Shown here one piece after another: positions 7,467 through 15,462 of a stretch of 19,242 nt of DNA. The stretch comes from Bacillota bacterium. GTDB lineage: Bacteria > Bacillota > Clostridia > Christensenellales > SZUA-584. The stretch's first letter is position 1. The number at the start of each line of letters is the position of its first letter. The stretch lies in NCBI GenBank assembly GCA_023399095.1, contig JAEWQS010000177.1, forward strand, positions 1-19,242, read 5' to 3'. Under the pieces are notes generated by a model. It had not been told where the DNA came from, searched no databases, and saw only the letters and a list, made by a program, of their open reading frames with translations. A program made the position numbers and the translations under genes.

Positions 7467-8896
7467 TGACATACGAAACCGTGATCGGTCTTGAGGTACA
7501 CGTCGAGCTTGCGACAAATACGAAAATATTCTGTTCCTGCGAAAACAAATTTGGCGGCGAACCCAATACACACTGCTGTCCCATTTGCACCGGTATGCCG
7601 GGCGTGCTTCCTGTACTCAATCAAAAGGTCGTTGAATTTGCGGCGCGGGCAGGCCTTGCAACCAACTGTACAATCGCGAACTTTTCCAAAATGGATCGCA
7701 AGGGCTATTATTATCCCGACCTGCCTAAGGCATATCAGATATCTCAATTTGATCTGCCGATTTGTAAGGAAGGGTATGTTGATATTGTTGTAAACGGAAA
7801 GGAAAAGCGCATACGTATCACGCGCATTCATATGGAAGAGGATGCAGGCAAACTGCTGCATGACGCTTGTGCCGGCACCGCTGTGGACTACAACCGTTGC
7901 GGCGTGCCTCTTATCGAAATTGTGACAGAGCCGGATATGCGCAGCGCAGAAGAAGCCAAGGCTTTTCTTGAAGCGTTAAAAAGCATTATGCAATACACAG
8001 GTGTATCCGACTGCAAGATGCAGGAGGGATCACTTCGCTGTGACGTCAATGTATCCGTTCGCGAGGAAGGCAGTGAGGTGTTTGGGACGCGGACAGAGAT
8101 GAAAAACCTCAACAGCTTTTCAGCGGTTTACCGCGCGATTGAAGTGGAAAGTGCCAGGCAAATCGCTGTTCTTGAGGATGGCGGTACGATTCAGCAGGAA
8201 ACGCGTCGTTTTGATGACGTGAAGGGAAAAAGCTATGCCATGCGCGGCAAGGAAGAAGCGCACGATTACCGTTATTTCCCCGACCCTGATCTTGTGCCGG
8301 TCACTTTATCGGATGAGCGCATCAAGCAGCTCAAAGACAGCCTGCCTGAACTGCCCGAATCGAAGAAAAAACGATATATCGAGGACATGGGATTGTCTGA
8401 ATATGACGCAGGCGTGCTGACAGCCGAACGTGACATAGCCGTGTTCTTTGACGCTTGCCTCGCTGAATATAATGAACCGAAGAAGGTTTGCAATCTCATC
8501 ATGACAGATCTGCTTCGGCTTTTAAAGGAAGACGGCATTCTGCCGGAAAATAATCCTGTTAAACCTTCTCATCTTGCAGAGACGCTCAAGCTTATTGAAA
8601 CGGGGCAGGTCAATATCACTGTCGCAAAGACCGTTTTTGAGGAAAGTTTTCGCACGGGCGAATCTCCGGCTGCCATTGTTGAGAAAAAAGGGCTTGCACA
8701 AATCAGCGATACGGATGAGATTCGCGGCATGATACGCGATATCATCGCAAAGAATCCGGGCCCCGTGGCGGATTTTAAAGGCGGCAAGCAAAAGGCGCTG
8801 ACATTCTTTGTGGGACAGGTGATGAAAGCGACTCGGGGTCAGGCCAACCCGCAGGTTGTCAACAGTATTGCGCTCGAGGAGCTTGACAAGGCATAG
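7466..8896 (+). CDS. gatB: Asp/Glu-tRNA amidotransferase subunit B
   Basis: Kinase/transamidase subunit of GatCAB. It phosphorylates the misacylated tRNA's Glu/Asp side chain and amidates it with ammonia from GatA. Visible are YETVIGLEVHVEL at the N-terminus, the Cys-rich zinc site CSCEN ... HCCPICTGMPG, the PDLPKAYQISQFDLPI segment and RIHMEEDAGKL. The C-terminal GatB/YqeY helical tRNA-binding domain ends in KATRGQANPQVVNSI. Two starts are possible: GTG 7463 and ATG 7466, the latter sharing TGATG with the gatA stop. I prefer the ATG, about 5 bases after GGGGTGAG. Its presence suggests the cell relies on the indirect route for Gln-tRNA and/or Asn-tRNA. Confidence 0.97.
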   Translation: MTYETVIGLEVHVELATNTKIFCSCENKFGGEPNTHCCPICTGMPGVLPVLNQKVVEFAARAGLATNCTIANFSKMDRKGYYYPDLPKAYQISQFDLPICKEGYVDIVVNGKEKRIRITRIHMEEDAGKLLHDACAGTAVDYNRCGVPLIEIVTEPDMRSAEEAKAFLEALKSIMQYTGVSDCKMQEGSLRCDVNVSVREEGSEVFGTRTEMKNLNSFSAVYRAIEVESARQIAVLEDGGTIQQETRRFDDVKGKSYAMRGKEEAHDYRYFPDPDLVPVTLSDERIKQLKDSLPELPESKKKRYIEDMGLSEYDAGVLTAERDIAVFFDACLAEYNEPKKVCNLIMTDLLRLLKEDGILPENNPVKPSHLAETLKLIETGQVNITVAKTVFEESFRTGESPAAIVEKKGLAQISDTDEIRGMIRDIIAKNPGPVADFKGGKQKALTFFVGQVMKATRGQANPQVVNSIALEELDKA

Positions 8897-8931
8897 TTTT
8901 TGCATTTGTCATACAATACAGCGTCCGGTTT

Positions 8932-8951
8932 CAAGCTGAAACGTCAGCTTG
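8932..8951 (+). terminator. 8-bp perfect hairpin downstream of gatB
   Basis: CAAGCTGA (8932-8939) and TCAGCTTG (8944-8951) form a perfect 8-bp stem with a 4-base loop, 35 bases after the gatB stop. No T-run follows, so it is not a textbook intrinsic terminator. It could still be a 3' end stabiliser or part of a larger fold. Confidence 0.4.
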
Positions 8952-9057
8952 TATAAGGCCGCGGCGCAGTAATTTTATACGCCTGTTGTAAGAATGGGAG
9001 AAAATCGATAATATTTTAAGCAAATTGATGAAAACGCTTATTATTTTCCAAACAATG

Positions 9058-9066
9058 TGCTATAAT
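9058..9066 (+). promoter_or_regulatory. extended -10 promoter for the yicC-remA-gmk operon
   Basis: TGCTATAAT is a perfect extended -10 element (TGn plus TATAAT) 38 bases before the yicC start. The hexamer 17 bases upstream (TTATTA, 9038-9043) is a poor -35, which extended -10 promoters tolerate. The position after the gatB gap suits a promoter for the long downstream gene run. The 8897-9103 gap otherwise holds only the hairpin and inverted repeats. Confidence 0.6.
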
Positions 9067-9103
9067 CAATTCTTAATAGATGGAATAAGGGGCGAAGTGT
9101 ATT

Positions 9104-9979
9104 TTGCGTAGCATGACTGGCTTCGGACGTGCTGAAGTCGAAAAAGATGGAAGAAAGCTGACGATAGAACTAAAGACGGTCAATCACCGTTTTTTAGATA
9201 TCAATATCCGCATTCCGCGGACGCTTGGCTTTACCGAGGAGCTTATTCGTAAAACCATTAAAGATAAGCTTACTCGCGGTCGCGTCGATGTGTTTGTGAA
9301 TTACAGCGCATTTGAGAGCGATGCCAAGACGGCAATTGCTGATTTAGGGCTCATGCGTTCTTATCTGGAAGCCGCGCGGCATGCCGCAGCGGAAACAGGC
9401 ATCAAAGACGACTTGCAGCTTTCGCACATGATACGCATTCCTGATATGATCGTGATTCAGGAAGAAAGCGAAGATGAGGATTGTCTCTCGCGTCTCGTGC
9501 AAAACGCGTCGCGGCAAGCCATTGAGGCGCTGGAAGGCATGCGTTTGCGTGAAGGCGAATCGTTAAAGGTGAATATTCTCGAATGTCTGGACGCTCTTGA
9601 AGCCATCCGCTCTCGTGTTGACGGGAGAAAAGATATGATCATCAGCGAGTATGCTGCTAGGCTGAGACAGAGAATATCAGAGCTTATCGCCAATACAGAG
9701 ATAGATGAATCGCGCTTTAACACTGAGGTGGCGCTTATGGCAGACAGAGCCGATGTGACAGAGGAGATCGTACGTCTCGGCACACATATTACCGAATTCA
9801 GAAAAGCGGCAGGTGATAGAAACGCAGTTGGCCGCAAGCTGGATTTTATGGTGCAAGAAATGAACCGTGAGATTAATACCATCGGATCTAAGTCGCAGGA
9901 TTTTGACATCACTGCCGCGGTGATTGAAGGCAAGAGCATTATTGAAAAAATACGAGAACAAGTTCAAAATATTGAATAA
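9104..9979 (+). CDS. yicC: YicC-family endoribonuclease
   Basis: YicC/YloC proteins are cytoplasmic stress-related proteins; E. coli YicC has been reported as an endoribonuclease acting in RNA decay. The 291-residue length is standard. The N-terminus MRSMTGFGRAEVEKDGRKLTIELKTVNHRFLDI is the family hallmark, followed by RGRVDVFVNY, and the C-terminal DUF1732 region has GRKLDFMVQEMNREINTIGSKS and IEGKSIIEKIREQVQNIE. The start is taken as TTG 9104, matching the family N-terminus; AAGGGG at 9087-9092 is 11 bases away, rather far. An ATT codon at 9101, in frame and at 8 bases spacing, is a rare alternative. ATG 9113 would remove the first three residues. Directly upstream of remA, as in Bacillus. 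Confidence 0.93.
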   Translation: MRSMTGFGRAEVEKDGRKLTIELKTVNHRFLDINIRIPRTLGFTEELIRKTIKDKLTRGRVDVFVNYSAFESDAKTAIADLGLMRSYLEAARHAAAETGIKDDLQLSHMIRIPDMIVIQEESEDEDCLSRLVQNASRQAIEALEGMRLREGESLKVNILECLDALEAIRSRVDGRKDMIISEYAARLRQRISELIANTEIDESRFNTEVALMADRADVTEEIVRLGTHITEFRKAAGDRNAVGRKLDFMVQEMNREINTIGSKSQDFDITAAVIEGKSIIEKIREQVQNIE

Positions 9980-9996
9980 TTTATGGAGGATAGACA

Positions 9997-10257
9997 ATGG
10001 CGATCAAGCTGATTAACATCGGTTTTGGTAACATCGTTTCAGCCAACAGGCTGATTGCGATCGTGAGCCCTGAATCTGCACCGATCAAGCGCATCATTCA
10101 GGAGGCAAGGCAAAAAGGCAATTTGGTTGACGCCACATATGGAAGACGCACACGCGCCGTGATCATCACGGACAGCGATCATGTGATTCTCTCGGCTGTT
10201 CAGCCCGAGACAGTGGCTCACCGCTTGTCCGACAAGGACGATGACTCAGAGGAATAG
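9997..10257 (+). CDS. remA: RemA-family DNA-binding regulator (DUF370)
   Basis: In Bacillus subtilis RemA is an oligomeric DNA-binding activator of biofilm matrix and osmoprotection genes. The 86-residue protein matches the family along its length: INIGFGNIVSANRLIAIVSP, then IKRIIQEARQKGNLVDATYG and RRTRAVIITDSDHVILSAVQP. The basic residues implicated in DNA contact in Bacillus fall here at Arg18, Arg50 and Arg51. The start follows TGGAGGA (about 9983-9989). Its place between yicC and gmk is conserved in Firmicutes. Whether it controls a matrix in this organism cannot be told from this window. Confidence 0.95.
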   Translation: MAIKLINIGFGNIVSANRLIAIVSPESAPIKRIIQEARQKGNLVDATYGRRTRAVIITDSDHVILSAVQPETVAHRLSDKDDDSEE

Positions 10258-10260
10258 CGC

Positions 10261-10854
10261 ATGGGGAAAGGGCTGTTGATTGTTCTTTCCGGCCCATCGG
10301 GTACCGGAAAAGGAACCGTGTGTAAAGCGCTTTTAAATAAGCGTAAAGATATTTCCCTTTCAGTTTCTTGCACCACACGTGCACCGCGACCGGGAGAAAT
10401 AGATGGCGTAAGCTACTTTTTCAAAACACATGATGAGTTTGAGAATCTCATCAAACAAGACGAGTTTCTGGAATATGCAGATGTGTTCTCGAATTATTAC
10501 GGAACACCCAAAAGCTTCGTGGATGCAGCGATAGATCAAGGCAAGGATGTGTTGCTTGAAATCGATGTCCAGGGTGCTTTAAAAGTAAAGTCAGCGTATC
10601 CGCAGGGTGTATACATCTTTCTGGTACCCCCCTCAATGGAGGAACTGGAAAATCGTATACGCAGCCGGGGAACCGAAACGAAGGAACAAATTGAAGCGAG
10701 GCTTGGGAAAGCGAGCGCGGAAATGAAGCTTATGCGAGAATACGATTACAGAATCGTCAATAAAAACGTGGACGATGTTGTATGCCGGATTGAAGCGATT
10801 ATGACAGCGGAAAAATTAAAAGTGACACGCTATGAAGACGAAACAAAGGAGTGA
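10261..10854 (+). CDS. gmk: guanylate kinase
   Basis: Cytoplasmic enzyme phosphorylating GMP (and dGMP) to GDP with ATP, essential for GTP supply. The 197-residue protein has the P-loop GPSGTGKG (residues 11-18), the GMP-binding region SCTTRAPRPGEIDGVSY and the TPKSFVDAAIDQGKDVLLEI stretch. IDVQGALKVKSAYP and the lid RSRGTETKEQIEARL follow. The ATG has AGAGGAA (10248-10254) just upstream, overlapping the end of remA, so the two are probably coupled. Standard in length and motifs. Confidence 0.97.
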   Translation: MGKGLLIVLSGPSGTGKGTVCKALLNKRKDISLSVSCTTRAPRPGEIDGVSYFFKTHDEFENLIKQDEFLEYADVFSNYYGTPKSFVDAAIDQGKDVLLEIDVQGALKVKSAYPQGVYIFLVPPSMEELENRIRSRGTETKEQIEARLGKASAEMKLMREYDYRIVNKNVDDVVCRIEAIMTAEKLKVTRYEDETKE

Positions 10855-10860
10855 TTTAAT

Positions 10861-11061
10861 ATGATGTACCCAGGAGTAAGTGAACTTAAAGAAAAGGTGG
10901 ATTGCCGCTATACGCTTGTTGTGGAATCGGCCAAAAGAGCACGCCAACTGGTGGACGGCGCCGAACCTCTGACAGAGACGCCTGAAGCAAATCCCGTATC
11001 TCAGGCTGCTAAGGAGATATTTACAGACAAGATTACATACATATCACCTGAAGAGGGCTGA
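10861..11061 (+). CDS. rpoZ: RNA polymerase omega subunit
   Basis: Small 66-residue subunit that helps fold beta' and assemble RNA polymerase. The recognisable core is YPGVSELKEKVDCRYTLVVESAKRARQLVDG, followed by a short acidic tail (EIFTDKITYISPEEG). The AAAGGAG ribosome binding site (10845-10851) lies in the end of gmk; ATG 10861 at 9 bases is preferred over a second ATG directly after it. Position between gmk and coaBC is the usual one. At this size confidence rests on the core motif and the context. Confidence 0.93.
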   Translation: MMYPGVSELKEKVDCRYTLVVESAKRARQLVDGAEPLTETPEANPVSQAAKEIFTDKITYISPEEG

Positions 11062-11066
11062 AAGCC

Positions 11067-12269
11067 ATGCCTTTTACGGTCGTTGTCGGCATATCGGGTG
11101 GTATTGCCGCCTATAAGTCGGCTTATCTCGTCAGCGCACTTAAAAAAAAGGGCTACGACGTCCATGTACTGATGACGCAAAATGCGCTTAAATTTGTTGG
11201 TGCAGTCACGTTTGAAACACTCACAGGCAACGCTGTGCTCACCGATACATTTGAGAGAAAAGAAGAGTTCGATGTGAAGCATGTCTCGCTGGCTAAAAAA
11301 GCAGACATGCTTATTATTGCGCCCGCAACGGCGGATATACTTGCAAAAGCGGCTGCAGGCATCGCTGATGATATGCTCACAACGACACTGCTTGCGGCTG
11401 ACTGTCCGGTTGTGTTTGCGCCTGCTATGAACGAAGGCATGTACGCGGATTCAGCTACGCAGCACAATATTTCTCTGCTAAAAAAGCGCGGCTATTATGT
11501 GATGGATACGGGCGAAGGGGCGCTCGCCTGTGGTGATATCGGCCCCGGGCGAATGAAGGAACCCAATGAAATCATTGACTATGCGCTGGATATATTCAAA
11601 TCGCTTCACGATATGACGGGTATATGCGTGCTGGTGTCCGCAGGGCCCACGCGAGAAATGATTGATCCGATCCGTTTTTTATCTAATCGCTCCACCGGGA
11701 AAATGGGCTATGCCCTCGCACAGGCCGCGATAAGCAGAGGCGCCGATGTGACGCTTGTGTCCGGTCCTGTGGCGCTGGAAGCACCGCTTAAGGCTCGTAT
11801 GGTGCATGTGGTCTCTGCCGCCGATATGGCCTCTCAGATGCTTGAGCTTGGCATGCAGGCCGATATCATCATTATGGCAGCAGCCGTTGCGGACTATACG
11901 CCAAAGACCATCAGCAGCCAGAAAATCAAAAAAGGGGCGGACATGACATTGGAGCTGGTTCGCACCAAGGACATATTACAGGAGCTTGGCGCAAGCAAAA
12001 GTGATAATCAGTTGCTAATGGGCTTTGCAGCAGAGACACAGGACTTCGAATCCAATGCCACGTCGAAAATGAGCAGAAAGAATCTTGACATCATCGCGCT
12101 CAATGATGTGTCGCGCAAAGGCGAGGGATTCGAATCTGACAGCAACAATATCGTTTTATATTTCAAAGACGGCACGTCGCAGGATTTGGGAAGTGAAAGT
12201 AAAACCGCATTATCGCAGCGCATCATGGATGTGCTTTTTTCGCAATATCAAAGGATAACCGCGAGGTAA
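11067..12269 (+). CDS. coaBC: bifunctional phosphopantothenoylcysteine decarboxylase/synthetase
   Basis: Two steps of coenzyme A synthesis: CoaB joins cysteine to 4'-phosphopantothenate and CoaC decarboxylates the product to 4'-phosphopantetheine using FMN. The 400-residue fusion has the normal length. The CoaC half (about 1-185) has GISGGIAAYKSAYLVSAL, His72 in KHVSLAKKADM, the substrate motif FAPAMNEGMY and Cys155 in ACGDIGPGRM. The CoaB half shows LVSAGPTREMIDPIRFLSNR, STGKMGYALA, IIMAAAVADYTP and the nucleotide-site lysines in KIKKG. The start is supported by GAGGG at 11053-11057, overlapping the end of rpoZ. All key residues are visible. Confidence 0.97.
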   Translation: MPFTVVVGISGGIAAYKSAYLVSALKKKGYDVHVLMTQNALKFVGAVTFETLTGNAVLTDTFERKEEFDVKHVSLAKKADMLIIAPATADILAKAAAGIADDMLTTTLLAADCPVVFAPAMNEGMYADSATQHNISLLKKRGYYVMDTGEGALACGDIGPGRMKEPNEIIDYALDIFKSLHDMTGICVLVSAGPTREMIDPIRFLSNRSTGKMGYALAQAAISRGADVTLVSGPVALEAPLKARMVHVVSAADMASQMLELGMQADIIIMAAAVADYTPKTISSQKIKKGADMTLELVRTKDILQELGASKSDNQLLMGFAAETQDFESNATSKMSRKNLDIIALNDVSRKGEGFESDSNNIVLYFKDGTSQDLGSESKTALSQRIMDVLFSQYQRITAR

Positions 12270-12273
12270 TCTG

Positions 12274-14502
12274 ATGTACGCAAAGGTCATAATCGACATT
12301 ATTCATTCTGAAGTAGACAGGGTTTTTGAGTACCTCGTTCCCGATGAATTAACGCTGGATGTGGGGTTTCGTGTCCATGTCCCGTTCGGACGCGCCAACA
12401 CCTTGCGCGAAGGCTATATTATCGGACTTTCGGAAGACTGTGAATACCAAGGCAATGATATAAAAAGCATCGTTAAGGTGCTTTCGGATTTCGCTGCGCT
12501 CACTCCGGGGCAGATCAAGCTGGCAGGCATCATGCGCCGTTATTACCATACGACACTTGCCGTGGCTTTAAGGCTGATGTTTCCCGCAGAAATGCGCGGC
12601 GGGCGCATAGGGGACAAGCTGGAGCGTGAGCTTGTTTTTTGTTTAGATAATGAAGTGTTTGAGGAAGCTGTGCGTTCTCTGAAGACGACAGACGGCAAAC
12701 CAAAAGCCCCGAAGCAGCTCGATATACTCAATACAATGTGCGATTACGGAATCCTTAAGACAGCCGCGCTTGAAGAGCTTGTTCCCGGCAGCGCATCCGC
12801 GCGTGACGCGCTTGTGAAAAAAGGCTTGCTTGAGCTGCGTACAGTAGAAACACTTCGCAGCCCGCGAAAAACAGCGGAGCGCGAGGAAGATTTCATACTC
12901 ACAGATGATCAGCTTAGTGCCGCGAATACGATTCTTTCCGCCACCGGCAAGTACTTGCTTCACGGCGTTACCGGCAGCGGTAAAACGGAGGTCTATATCC
13001 ATATCGTACGCGACTGCCTGAAACGCGGCAAAAACGCAATTGTTTTGGTTCCCGAAATATCGCTGACACCGCAGCTCGTGTCCATGTTTGAAAGGCGAAT
13101 CGGGCAGGAAATCGCAGTGTACCATTCCACACTCACCGCCGGTGAGCGCTATGACGAGTGGAAAAGCATGGCGACTGGTCGTGCAAAGGTGGTTATCGGC
13201 GCGCGTTCGGCGGTGTTCGCGCCGCTTAATGACATTGGCGTTATTATCATTGACGAAGAGCATGAATCCAGCTACAAATCGGACATGCACCCCAAATACA
13301 CCGCGCACGAGGTGGCGCGCATGCGCGCCAACATCGAAAATGCGTCACTCGTGCTTGCCTCTGCCACACCTTCCGTGGAAAGCTACATCAAGGCTAAAAA
13401 CGGTATTTATCAGCTAGTGCAAATGCCAAAACGCTTGTTTGGGCTCAAGCTGCCCGCTGTGGAAATTGTTGATATGCGCGACGAAGTGGTAAGCGGAAAC
13501 AGAACCATTTTTTCAGGTCTTTTGTATAATGAAATTAGCGATGCGCTTGAAAAGCACCGCCAAGTGATGCTCTTTATCAACAGGCGCGGCTATTCTACGT
13601 TTGTGATGTGCCGCGGTTGCGGGTATGTGGAGTATTGTGACCGCTGCGAAGTTACGATGACCTATCATGCGAACCGAGGGGCGCTGATGTGTCACTACTG
13701 CGGGCGCACAAGAAAATTAAGAGACGTTTGCCCCGCGTGCGGGAAGCCGTACCTAAAGCACTATGGCATCGGCACGCAGCAGGTGGAGGAACAAACGAAA
13801 GCGCGTTTCCCAGAGGCGCGCGTATTGCGTATGGACATGGATACAACGCGCGGCAAGGACGCGCATTTAAAGATATATGAACAGTTTAAAAACGGTGCAG
13901 CCGATATACTGATTGGCACTCAAATGATCGCCAAGGGGCTTGATTTTGCTCGCGTATCACTTGTGGGCGTGGTGACTGCAGACAACTCGCTTTTTATTCC
14001 CGATTACCGCAGTCCGGAAAAAACGTTCGAGCTATTGGAACAGGTGGCCGGGCGAGCAGGGCGAAAAGACCCGGGAAAGGTGATTGTTCAAACATATTCA
14101 CCCGATCACTACGCTATTGACTACGCCAGAAAGCATGACTATGAAGGCTTTTTTGAGGAAGAGATGAACGTACGGCGTGCGGCGTTGCTGCCGCCGTATT
14201 CGGTGTTTTTCCGCTTCATATTTACTGGAAAAAAAGAAGATCCGGTGAGGGAAGCGTGCCTCGATTTCGAAAAGGGCTTTCGTGATACGTTTGCGGATGT
14301 TTTTGACAACCTGCTTTTGTTTGATTATGGAGAGGCACCCATCAAGAAAATACAAGGGCATACACGATGGCAAGTACTCATTAAGGTGCTCAACGACGCA
14401 AGCCTTGCACAGTTTCGAAAAAGATTATATATTTATACAGATACAAAGCACTATAAGGAATGTACTTACGGAATGGAAATCAATCCGCAAAGTATGATAT
14501 AG
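12274..14502 (+). CDS. priA: primosomal protein N', replication restart helicase
   Basis: 3'-5' DNA helicase that recognises stalled forks and reloads the replisome. The 742-residue protein has an N-terminal 3'BD and winged-helix part (about 1-205), then the helicase core: Walker A GVTGSGKTE with Lys237, Walker B DEEH at 327-330, and SATPSVESY. The zinc region with paired Cys is at about 446-490 (CRGCGYVEYCDRC ... CHYCG ... CPACG). IGTQMIAKGLDF and EQVAGRAGR mark the second helicase lobe. Start ATG 12274 follows GAGGT (12263-12267) overlapping the coaBC stop. Complete and standard. Confidence 0.97.
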   Translation: MYAKVIIDIIHSEVDRVFEYLVPDELTLDVGFRVHVPFGRANTLREGYIIGLSEDCEYQGNDIKSIVKVLSDFAALTPGQIKLAGIMRRYYHTTLAVALRLMFPAEMRGGRIGDKLERELVFCLDNEVFEEAVRSLKTTDGKPKAPKQLDILNTMCDYGILKTAALEELVPGSASARDALVKKGLLELRTVETLRSPRKTAEREEDFILTDDQLSAANTILSATGKYLLHGVTGSGKTEVYIHIVRDCLKRGKNAIVLVPEISLTPQLVSMFERRIGQEIAVYHSTLTAGERYDEWKSMATGRAKVVIGARSAVFAPLNDIGVIIIDEEHESSYKSDMHPKYTAHEVARMRANIENASLVLASATPSVESYIKAKNGIYQLVQMPKRLFGLKLPAVEIVDMRDEVVSGNRTIFSGLLYNEISDALEKHRQVMLFINRRGYSTFVMCRGCGYVEYCDRCEVTMTYHANRGALMCHYCGRTRKLRDVCPACGKPYLKHYGIGTQQVEEQTKARFPEARVLRMDMDTTRGKDAHLKIYEQFKNGAADILIGTQMIAKGLDFARVSLVGVVTADNSLFIPDYRSPEKTFELLEQVAGRAGRKDPGKVIVQTYSPDHYAIDYARKHDYEGFFEEEMNVRRAALLPPYSVFFRFIFTGKKEDPVREACLDFEKGFRDTFADVFDNLLLFDYGEAPIKKIQGHTRWQVLIKVLNDASLAQFRKRLYIYTDTKHYKECTYGMEINPQSMI

Positions 14503-14518
14503 GGGGACAGAGGGAATT

Positions 14519-15007
14519 ATGGCAATCAGGGATATCGTAACGGGAACCGATAACCCGGCTTTACGGAAAAAATCGCGAGAAGTAAGCAGCATTAACAAGC
14601 ATATATTGACTCTGCTGGACGACATGAAAGACACGCTCAAGGTGGAAGAGGGCGTCGGCCTTGCCGCGCCGCAGATCGGTGTGCTGCGCCGAATTGCGAT
14701 AATCAATTACGACGATAAATACTATGAGATCATTAATCCAAGGATTATAAGCGCCTCCGGAGAAGCAATTGAAGAGGAAGGCTGTCTATCTGTTGTTGGC
14801 GTGAGAGGCCGTGTGAAGCGACCCGATAAATTAACGGTTGCTTATGTTGACAGAAACGGCAAAAGGAAAAAAATTGAGGTAGAAGGCATTACGGCAAGAA
14901 TATTTTGCCATGAGATAGACCATCTTGACGGTATTTTATTTGTTGATAAAATGATTCAGGAACAAGAAAAAGAACAAGAAAAAGAACAAGAAAAAGAGGG
15001 AGTATAA
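14519..15007 (+). CDS. def: peptide deformylase, first of a tandem pair
   Basis: Removes the N-formyl group from nascent proteins at the ribosome exit. All three metal/catalytic motifs are intact: EGVGLAAPQIG (Gln), EEGCLS (Cys ligand) and CHEIDHLDG (HExxH). Two oddities: the residues after EGCLS are VVGVRGRV, where most deformylases (and the next gene) have a proline straight after; and the C-terminus ends in a Gln/Glu/Lys repeat coded by three identical 12-base units. Length is 162 residues. It is about 73% identical by eye to the following gene (about 110 of 150 positions), so the two arose by tandem duplication. The ribosome binding site AGAGGGA (14509-14515) is close to the ATG. Predicted active, though its specificity may differ from the second copy. 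Confidence 0.95.
   Translation: MAIRDIVTGTDNPALRKKSREVSSINKHILTLLDDMKDTLKVEEGVGLAAPQIGVLRRIAIINYDDKYYEIINPRIISASGEAIEEEGCLSVVGVRGRVKRPDKLTVAYVDRNGKRKKIEVEGITARIFCHEIDHLDGILFVDKMIQEQEKEQEKEQEKEGV
14960..14995 (+). repeat. three perfect 12-bp tandem repeats in the end of the first def
   Basis: The unit GAACAAGAAAAA occurs three times in a row (14960-14971, 14972-14983, 14984-14995) and codes for Glu-Gln-Glu-Lys repeats in the C-terminal tail. The unit is a multiple of three, so copy number change by slippage would keep the frame. Confidence 0.97.
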
Positions 15008-15009
15008 AT

Positions 15010-15462
15010 TTGGCGATAAGAGACATTGTTTTAGGAGAAGACAACGAGGCGCTGAGGAAGGTTTCCCGCGAGGTAAAGACCATTAACCAGCATATATTGA
15101 CGCTGCTGGATGATATGAAGGAAACGCTTTTTGTTGAAGACGGCGGCGGTCTTGCCGCGCCGCAGATCGGCGTGCTGCGCCGTATTGCGGTTATTTCGTA
15201 TGATGATAAGTATTATGAAGTGATCAATCCGAAGATAATAAGTGAATCGGGTGAGTTGATTGAAGAAGAAGGCTGCTTGTCACTTCCCGATGAGTGGGGC
15301 CCTGTCAAGCGGCCTGAAACCATCAAAGTGTCTTATCTTGACAGGAACGGCGCAGAGCAGGAAATGGAAGCCACGGGAATGCTGGCGCGGATTTTCTGCC
15401 ATGAGATTGATCATCTTGACGGCATACTCTTTGTGGACAAGATGATCGAGGAGGATGAATGA
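15010..15462 (+). CDS. def: peptide deformylase, second of a tandem pair
   Basis: Second deformylase gene, 150 residues, closest relative being the gene just upstream. It starts with TTG at 15010, giving MAIRDIV, which aligns with the MAIRDIV start of the first copy; a GAGGGAG ribosome binding site (14996-15002) lies 7 bases upstream. Motifs are GGGLAAPQIG, EEGCLSLPDEWGPV and CHEIDHLDG. The motif after EGCLS has the usual proline. The first motif has Gly in place of the common hydrophobic residue (GGG rather than GVG). The Gln/Lys tail of the first copy is missing. It overlaps fmt by 4 bases (ATGA), linking formylation and deformylation. This copy looks like the canonical fmt partner. Confidence 0.95.
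   Translation: MAIRDIVLGEDNEALRKVSREVKTINQHILTLLDDMKETLFVEDGGGLAAPQIGVLRRIAVISYDDKYYEVINPKIISESGELIEEEGCLSLPDEWGPVKRPETIKVSYLDRNGAEQEMEATGMLARIFCHEIDHLDGILFVDKMIEEDE

Noticed and set aside
12643..13308. 221-codon open frame on the minus strand inside priA
   Set aside because: It is fully antisense to the Walker A/B region of priA, shows no recognisable domain, and priA is complete with all motifs.
14960..14995. Short repeats as a CRISPR-like array
   Set aside because: The units are contiguous without spacers and lie within a coding frame; they are simple tandem repeats.
14519..15462. The two deformylases as one gene split by frameshift
   Set aside because: Each has a full set of motifs, its own start and ribosome binding site; they are complete paralogues.
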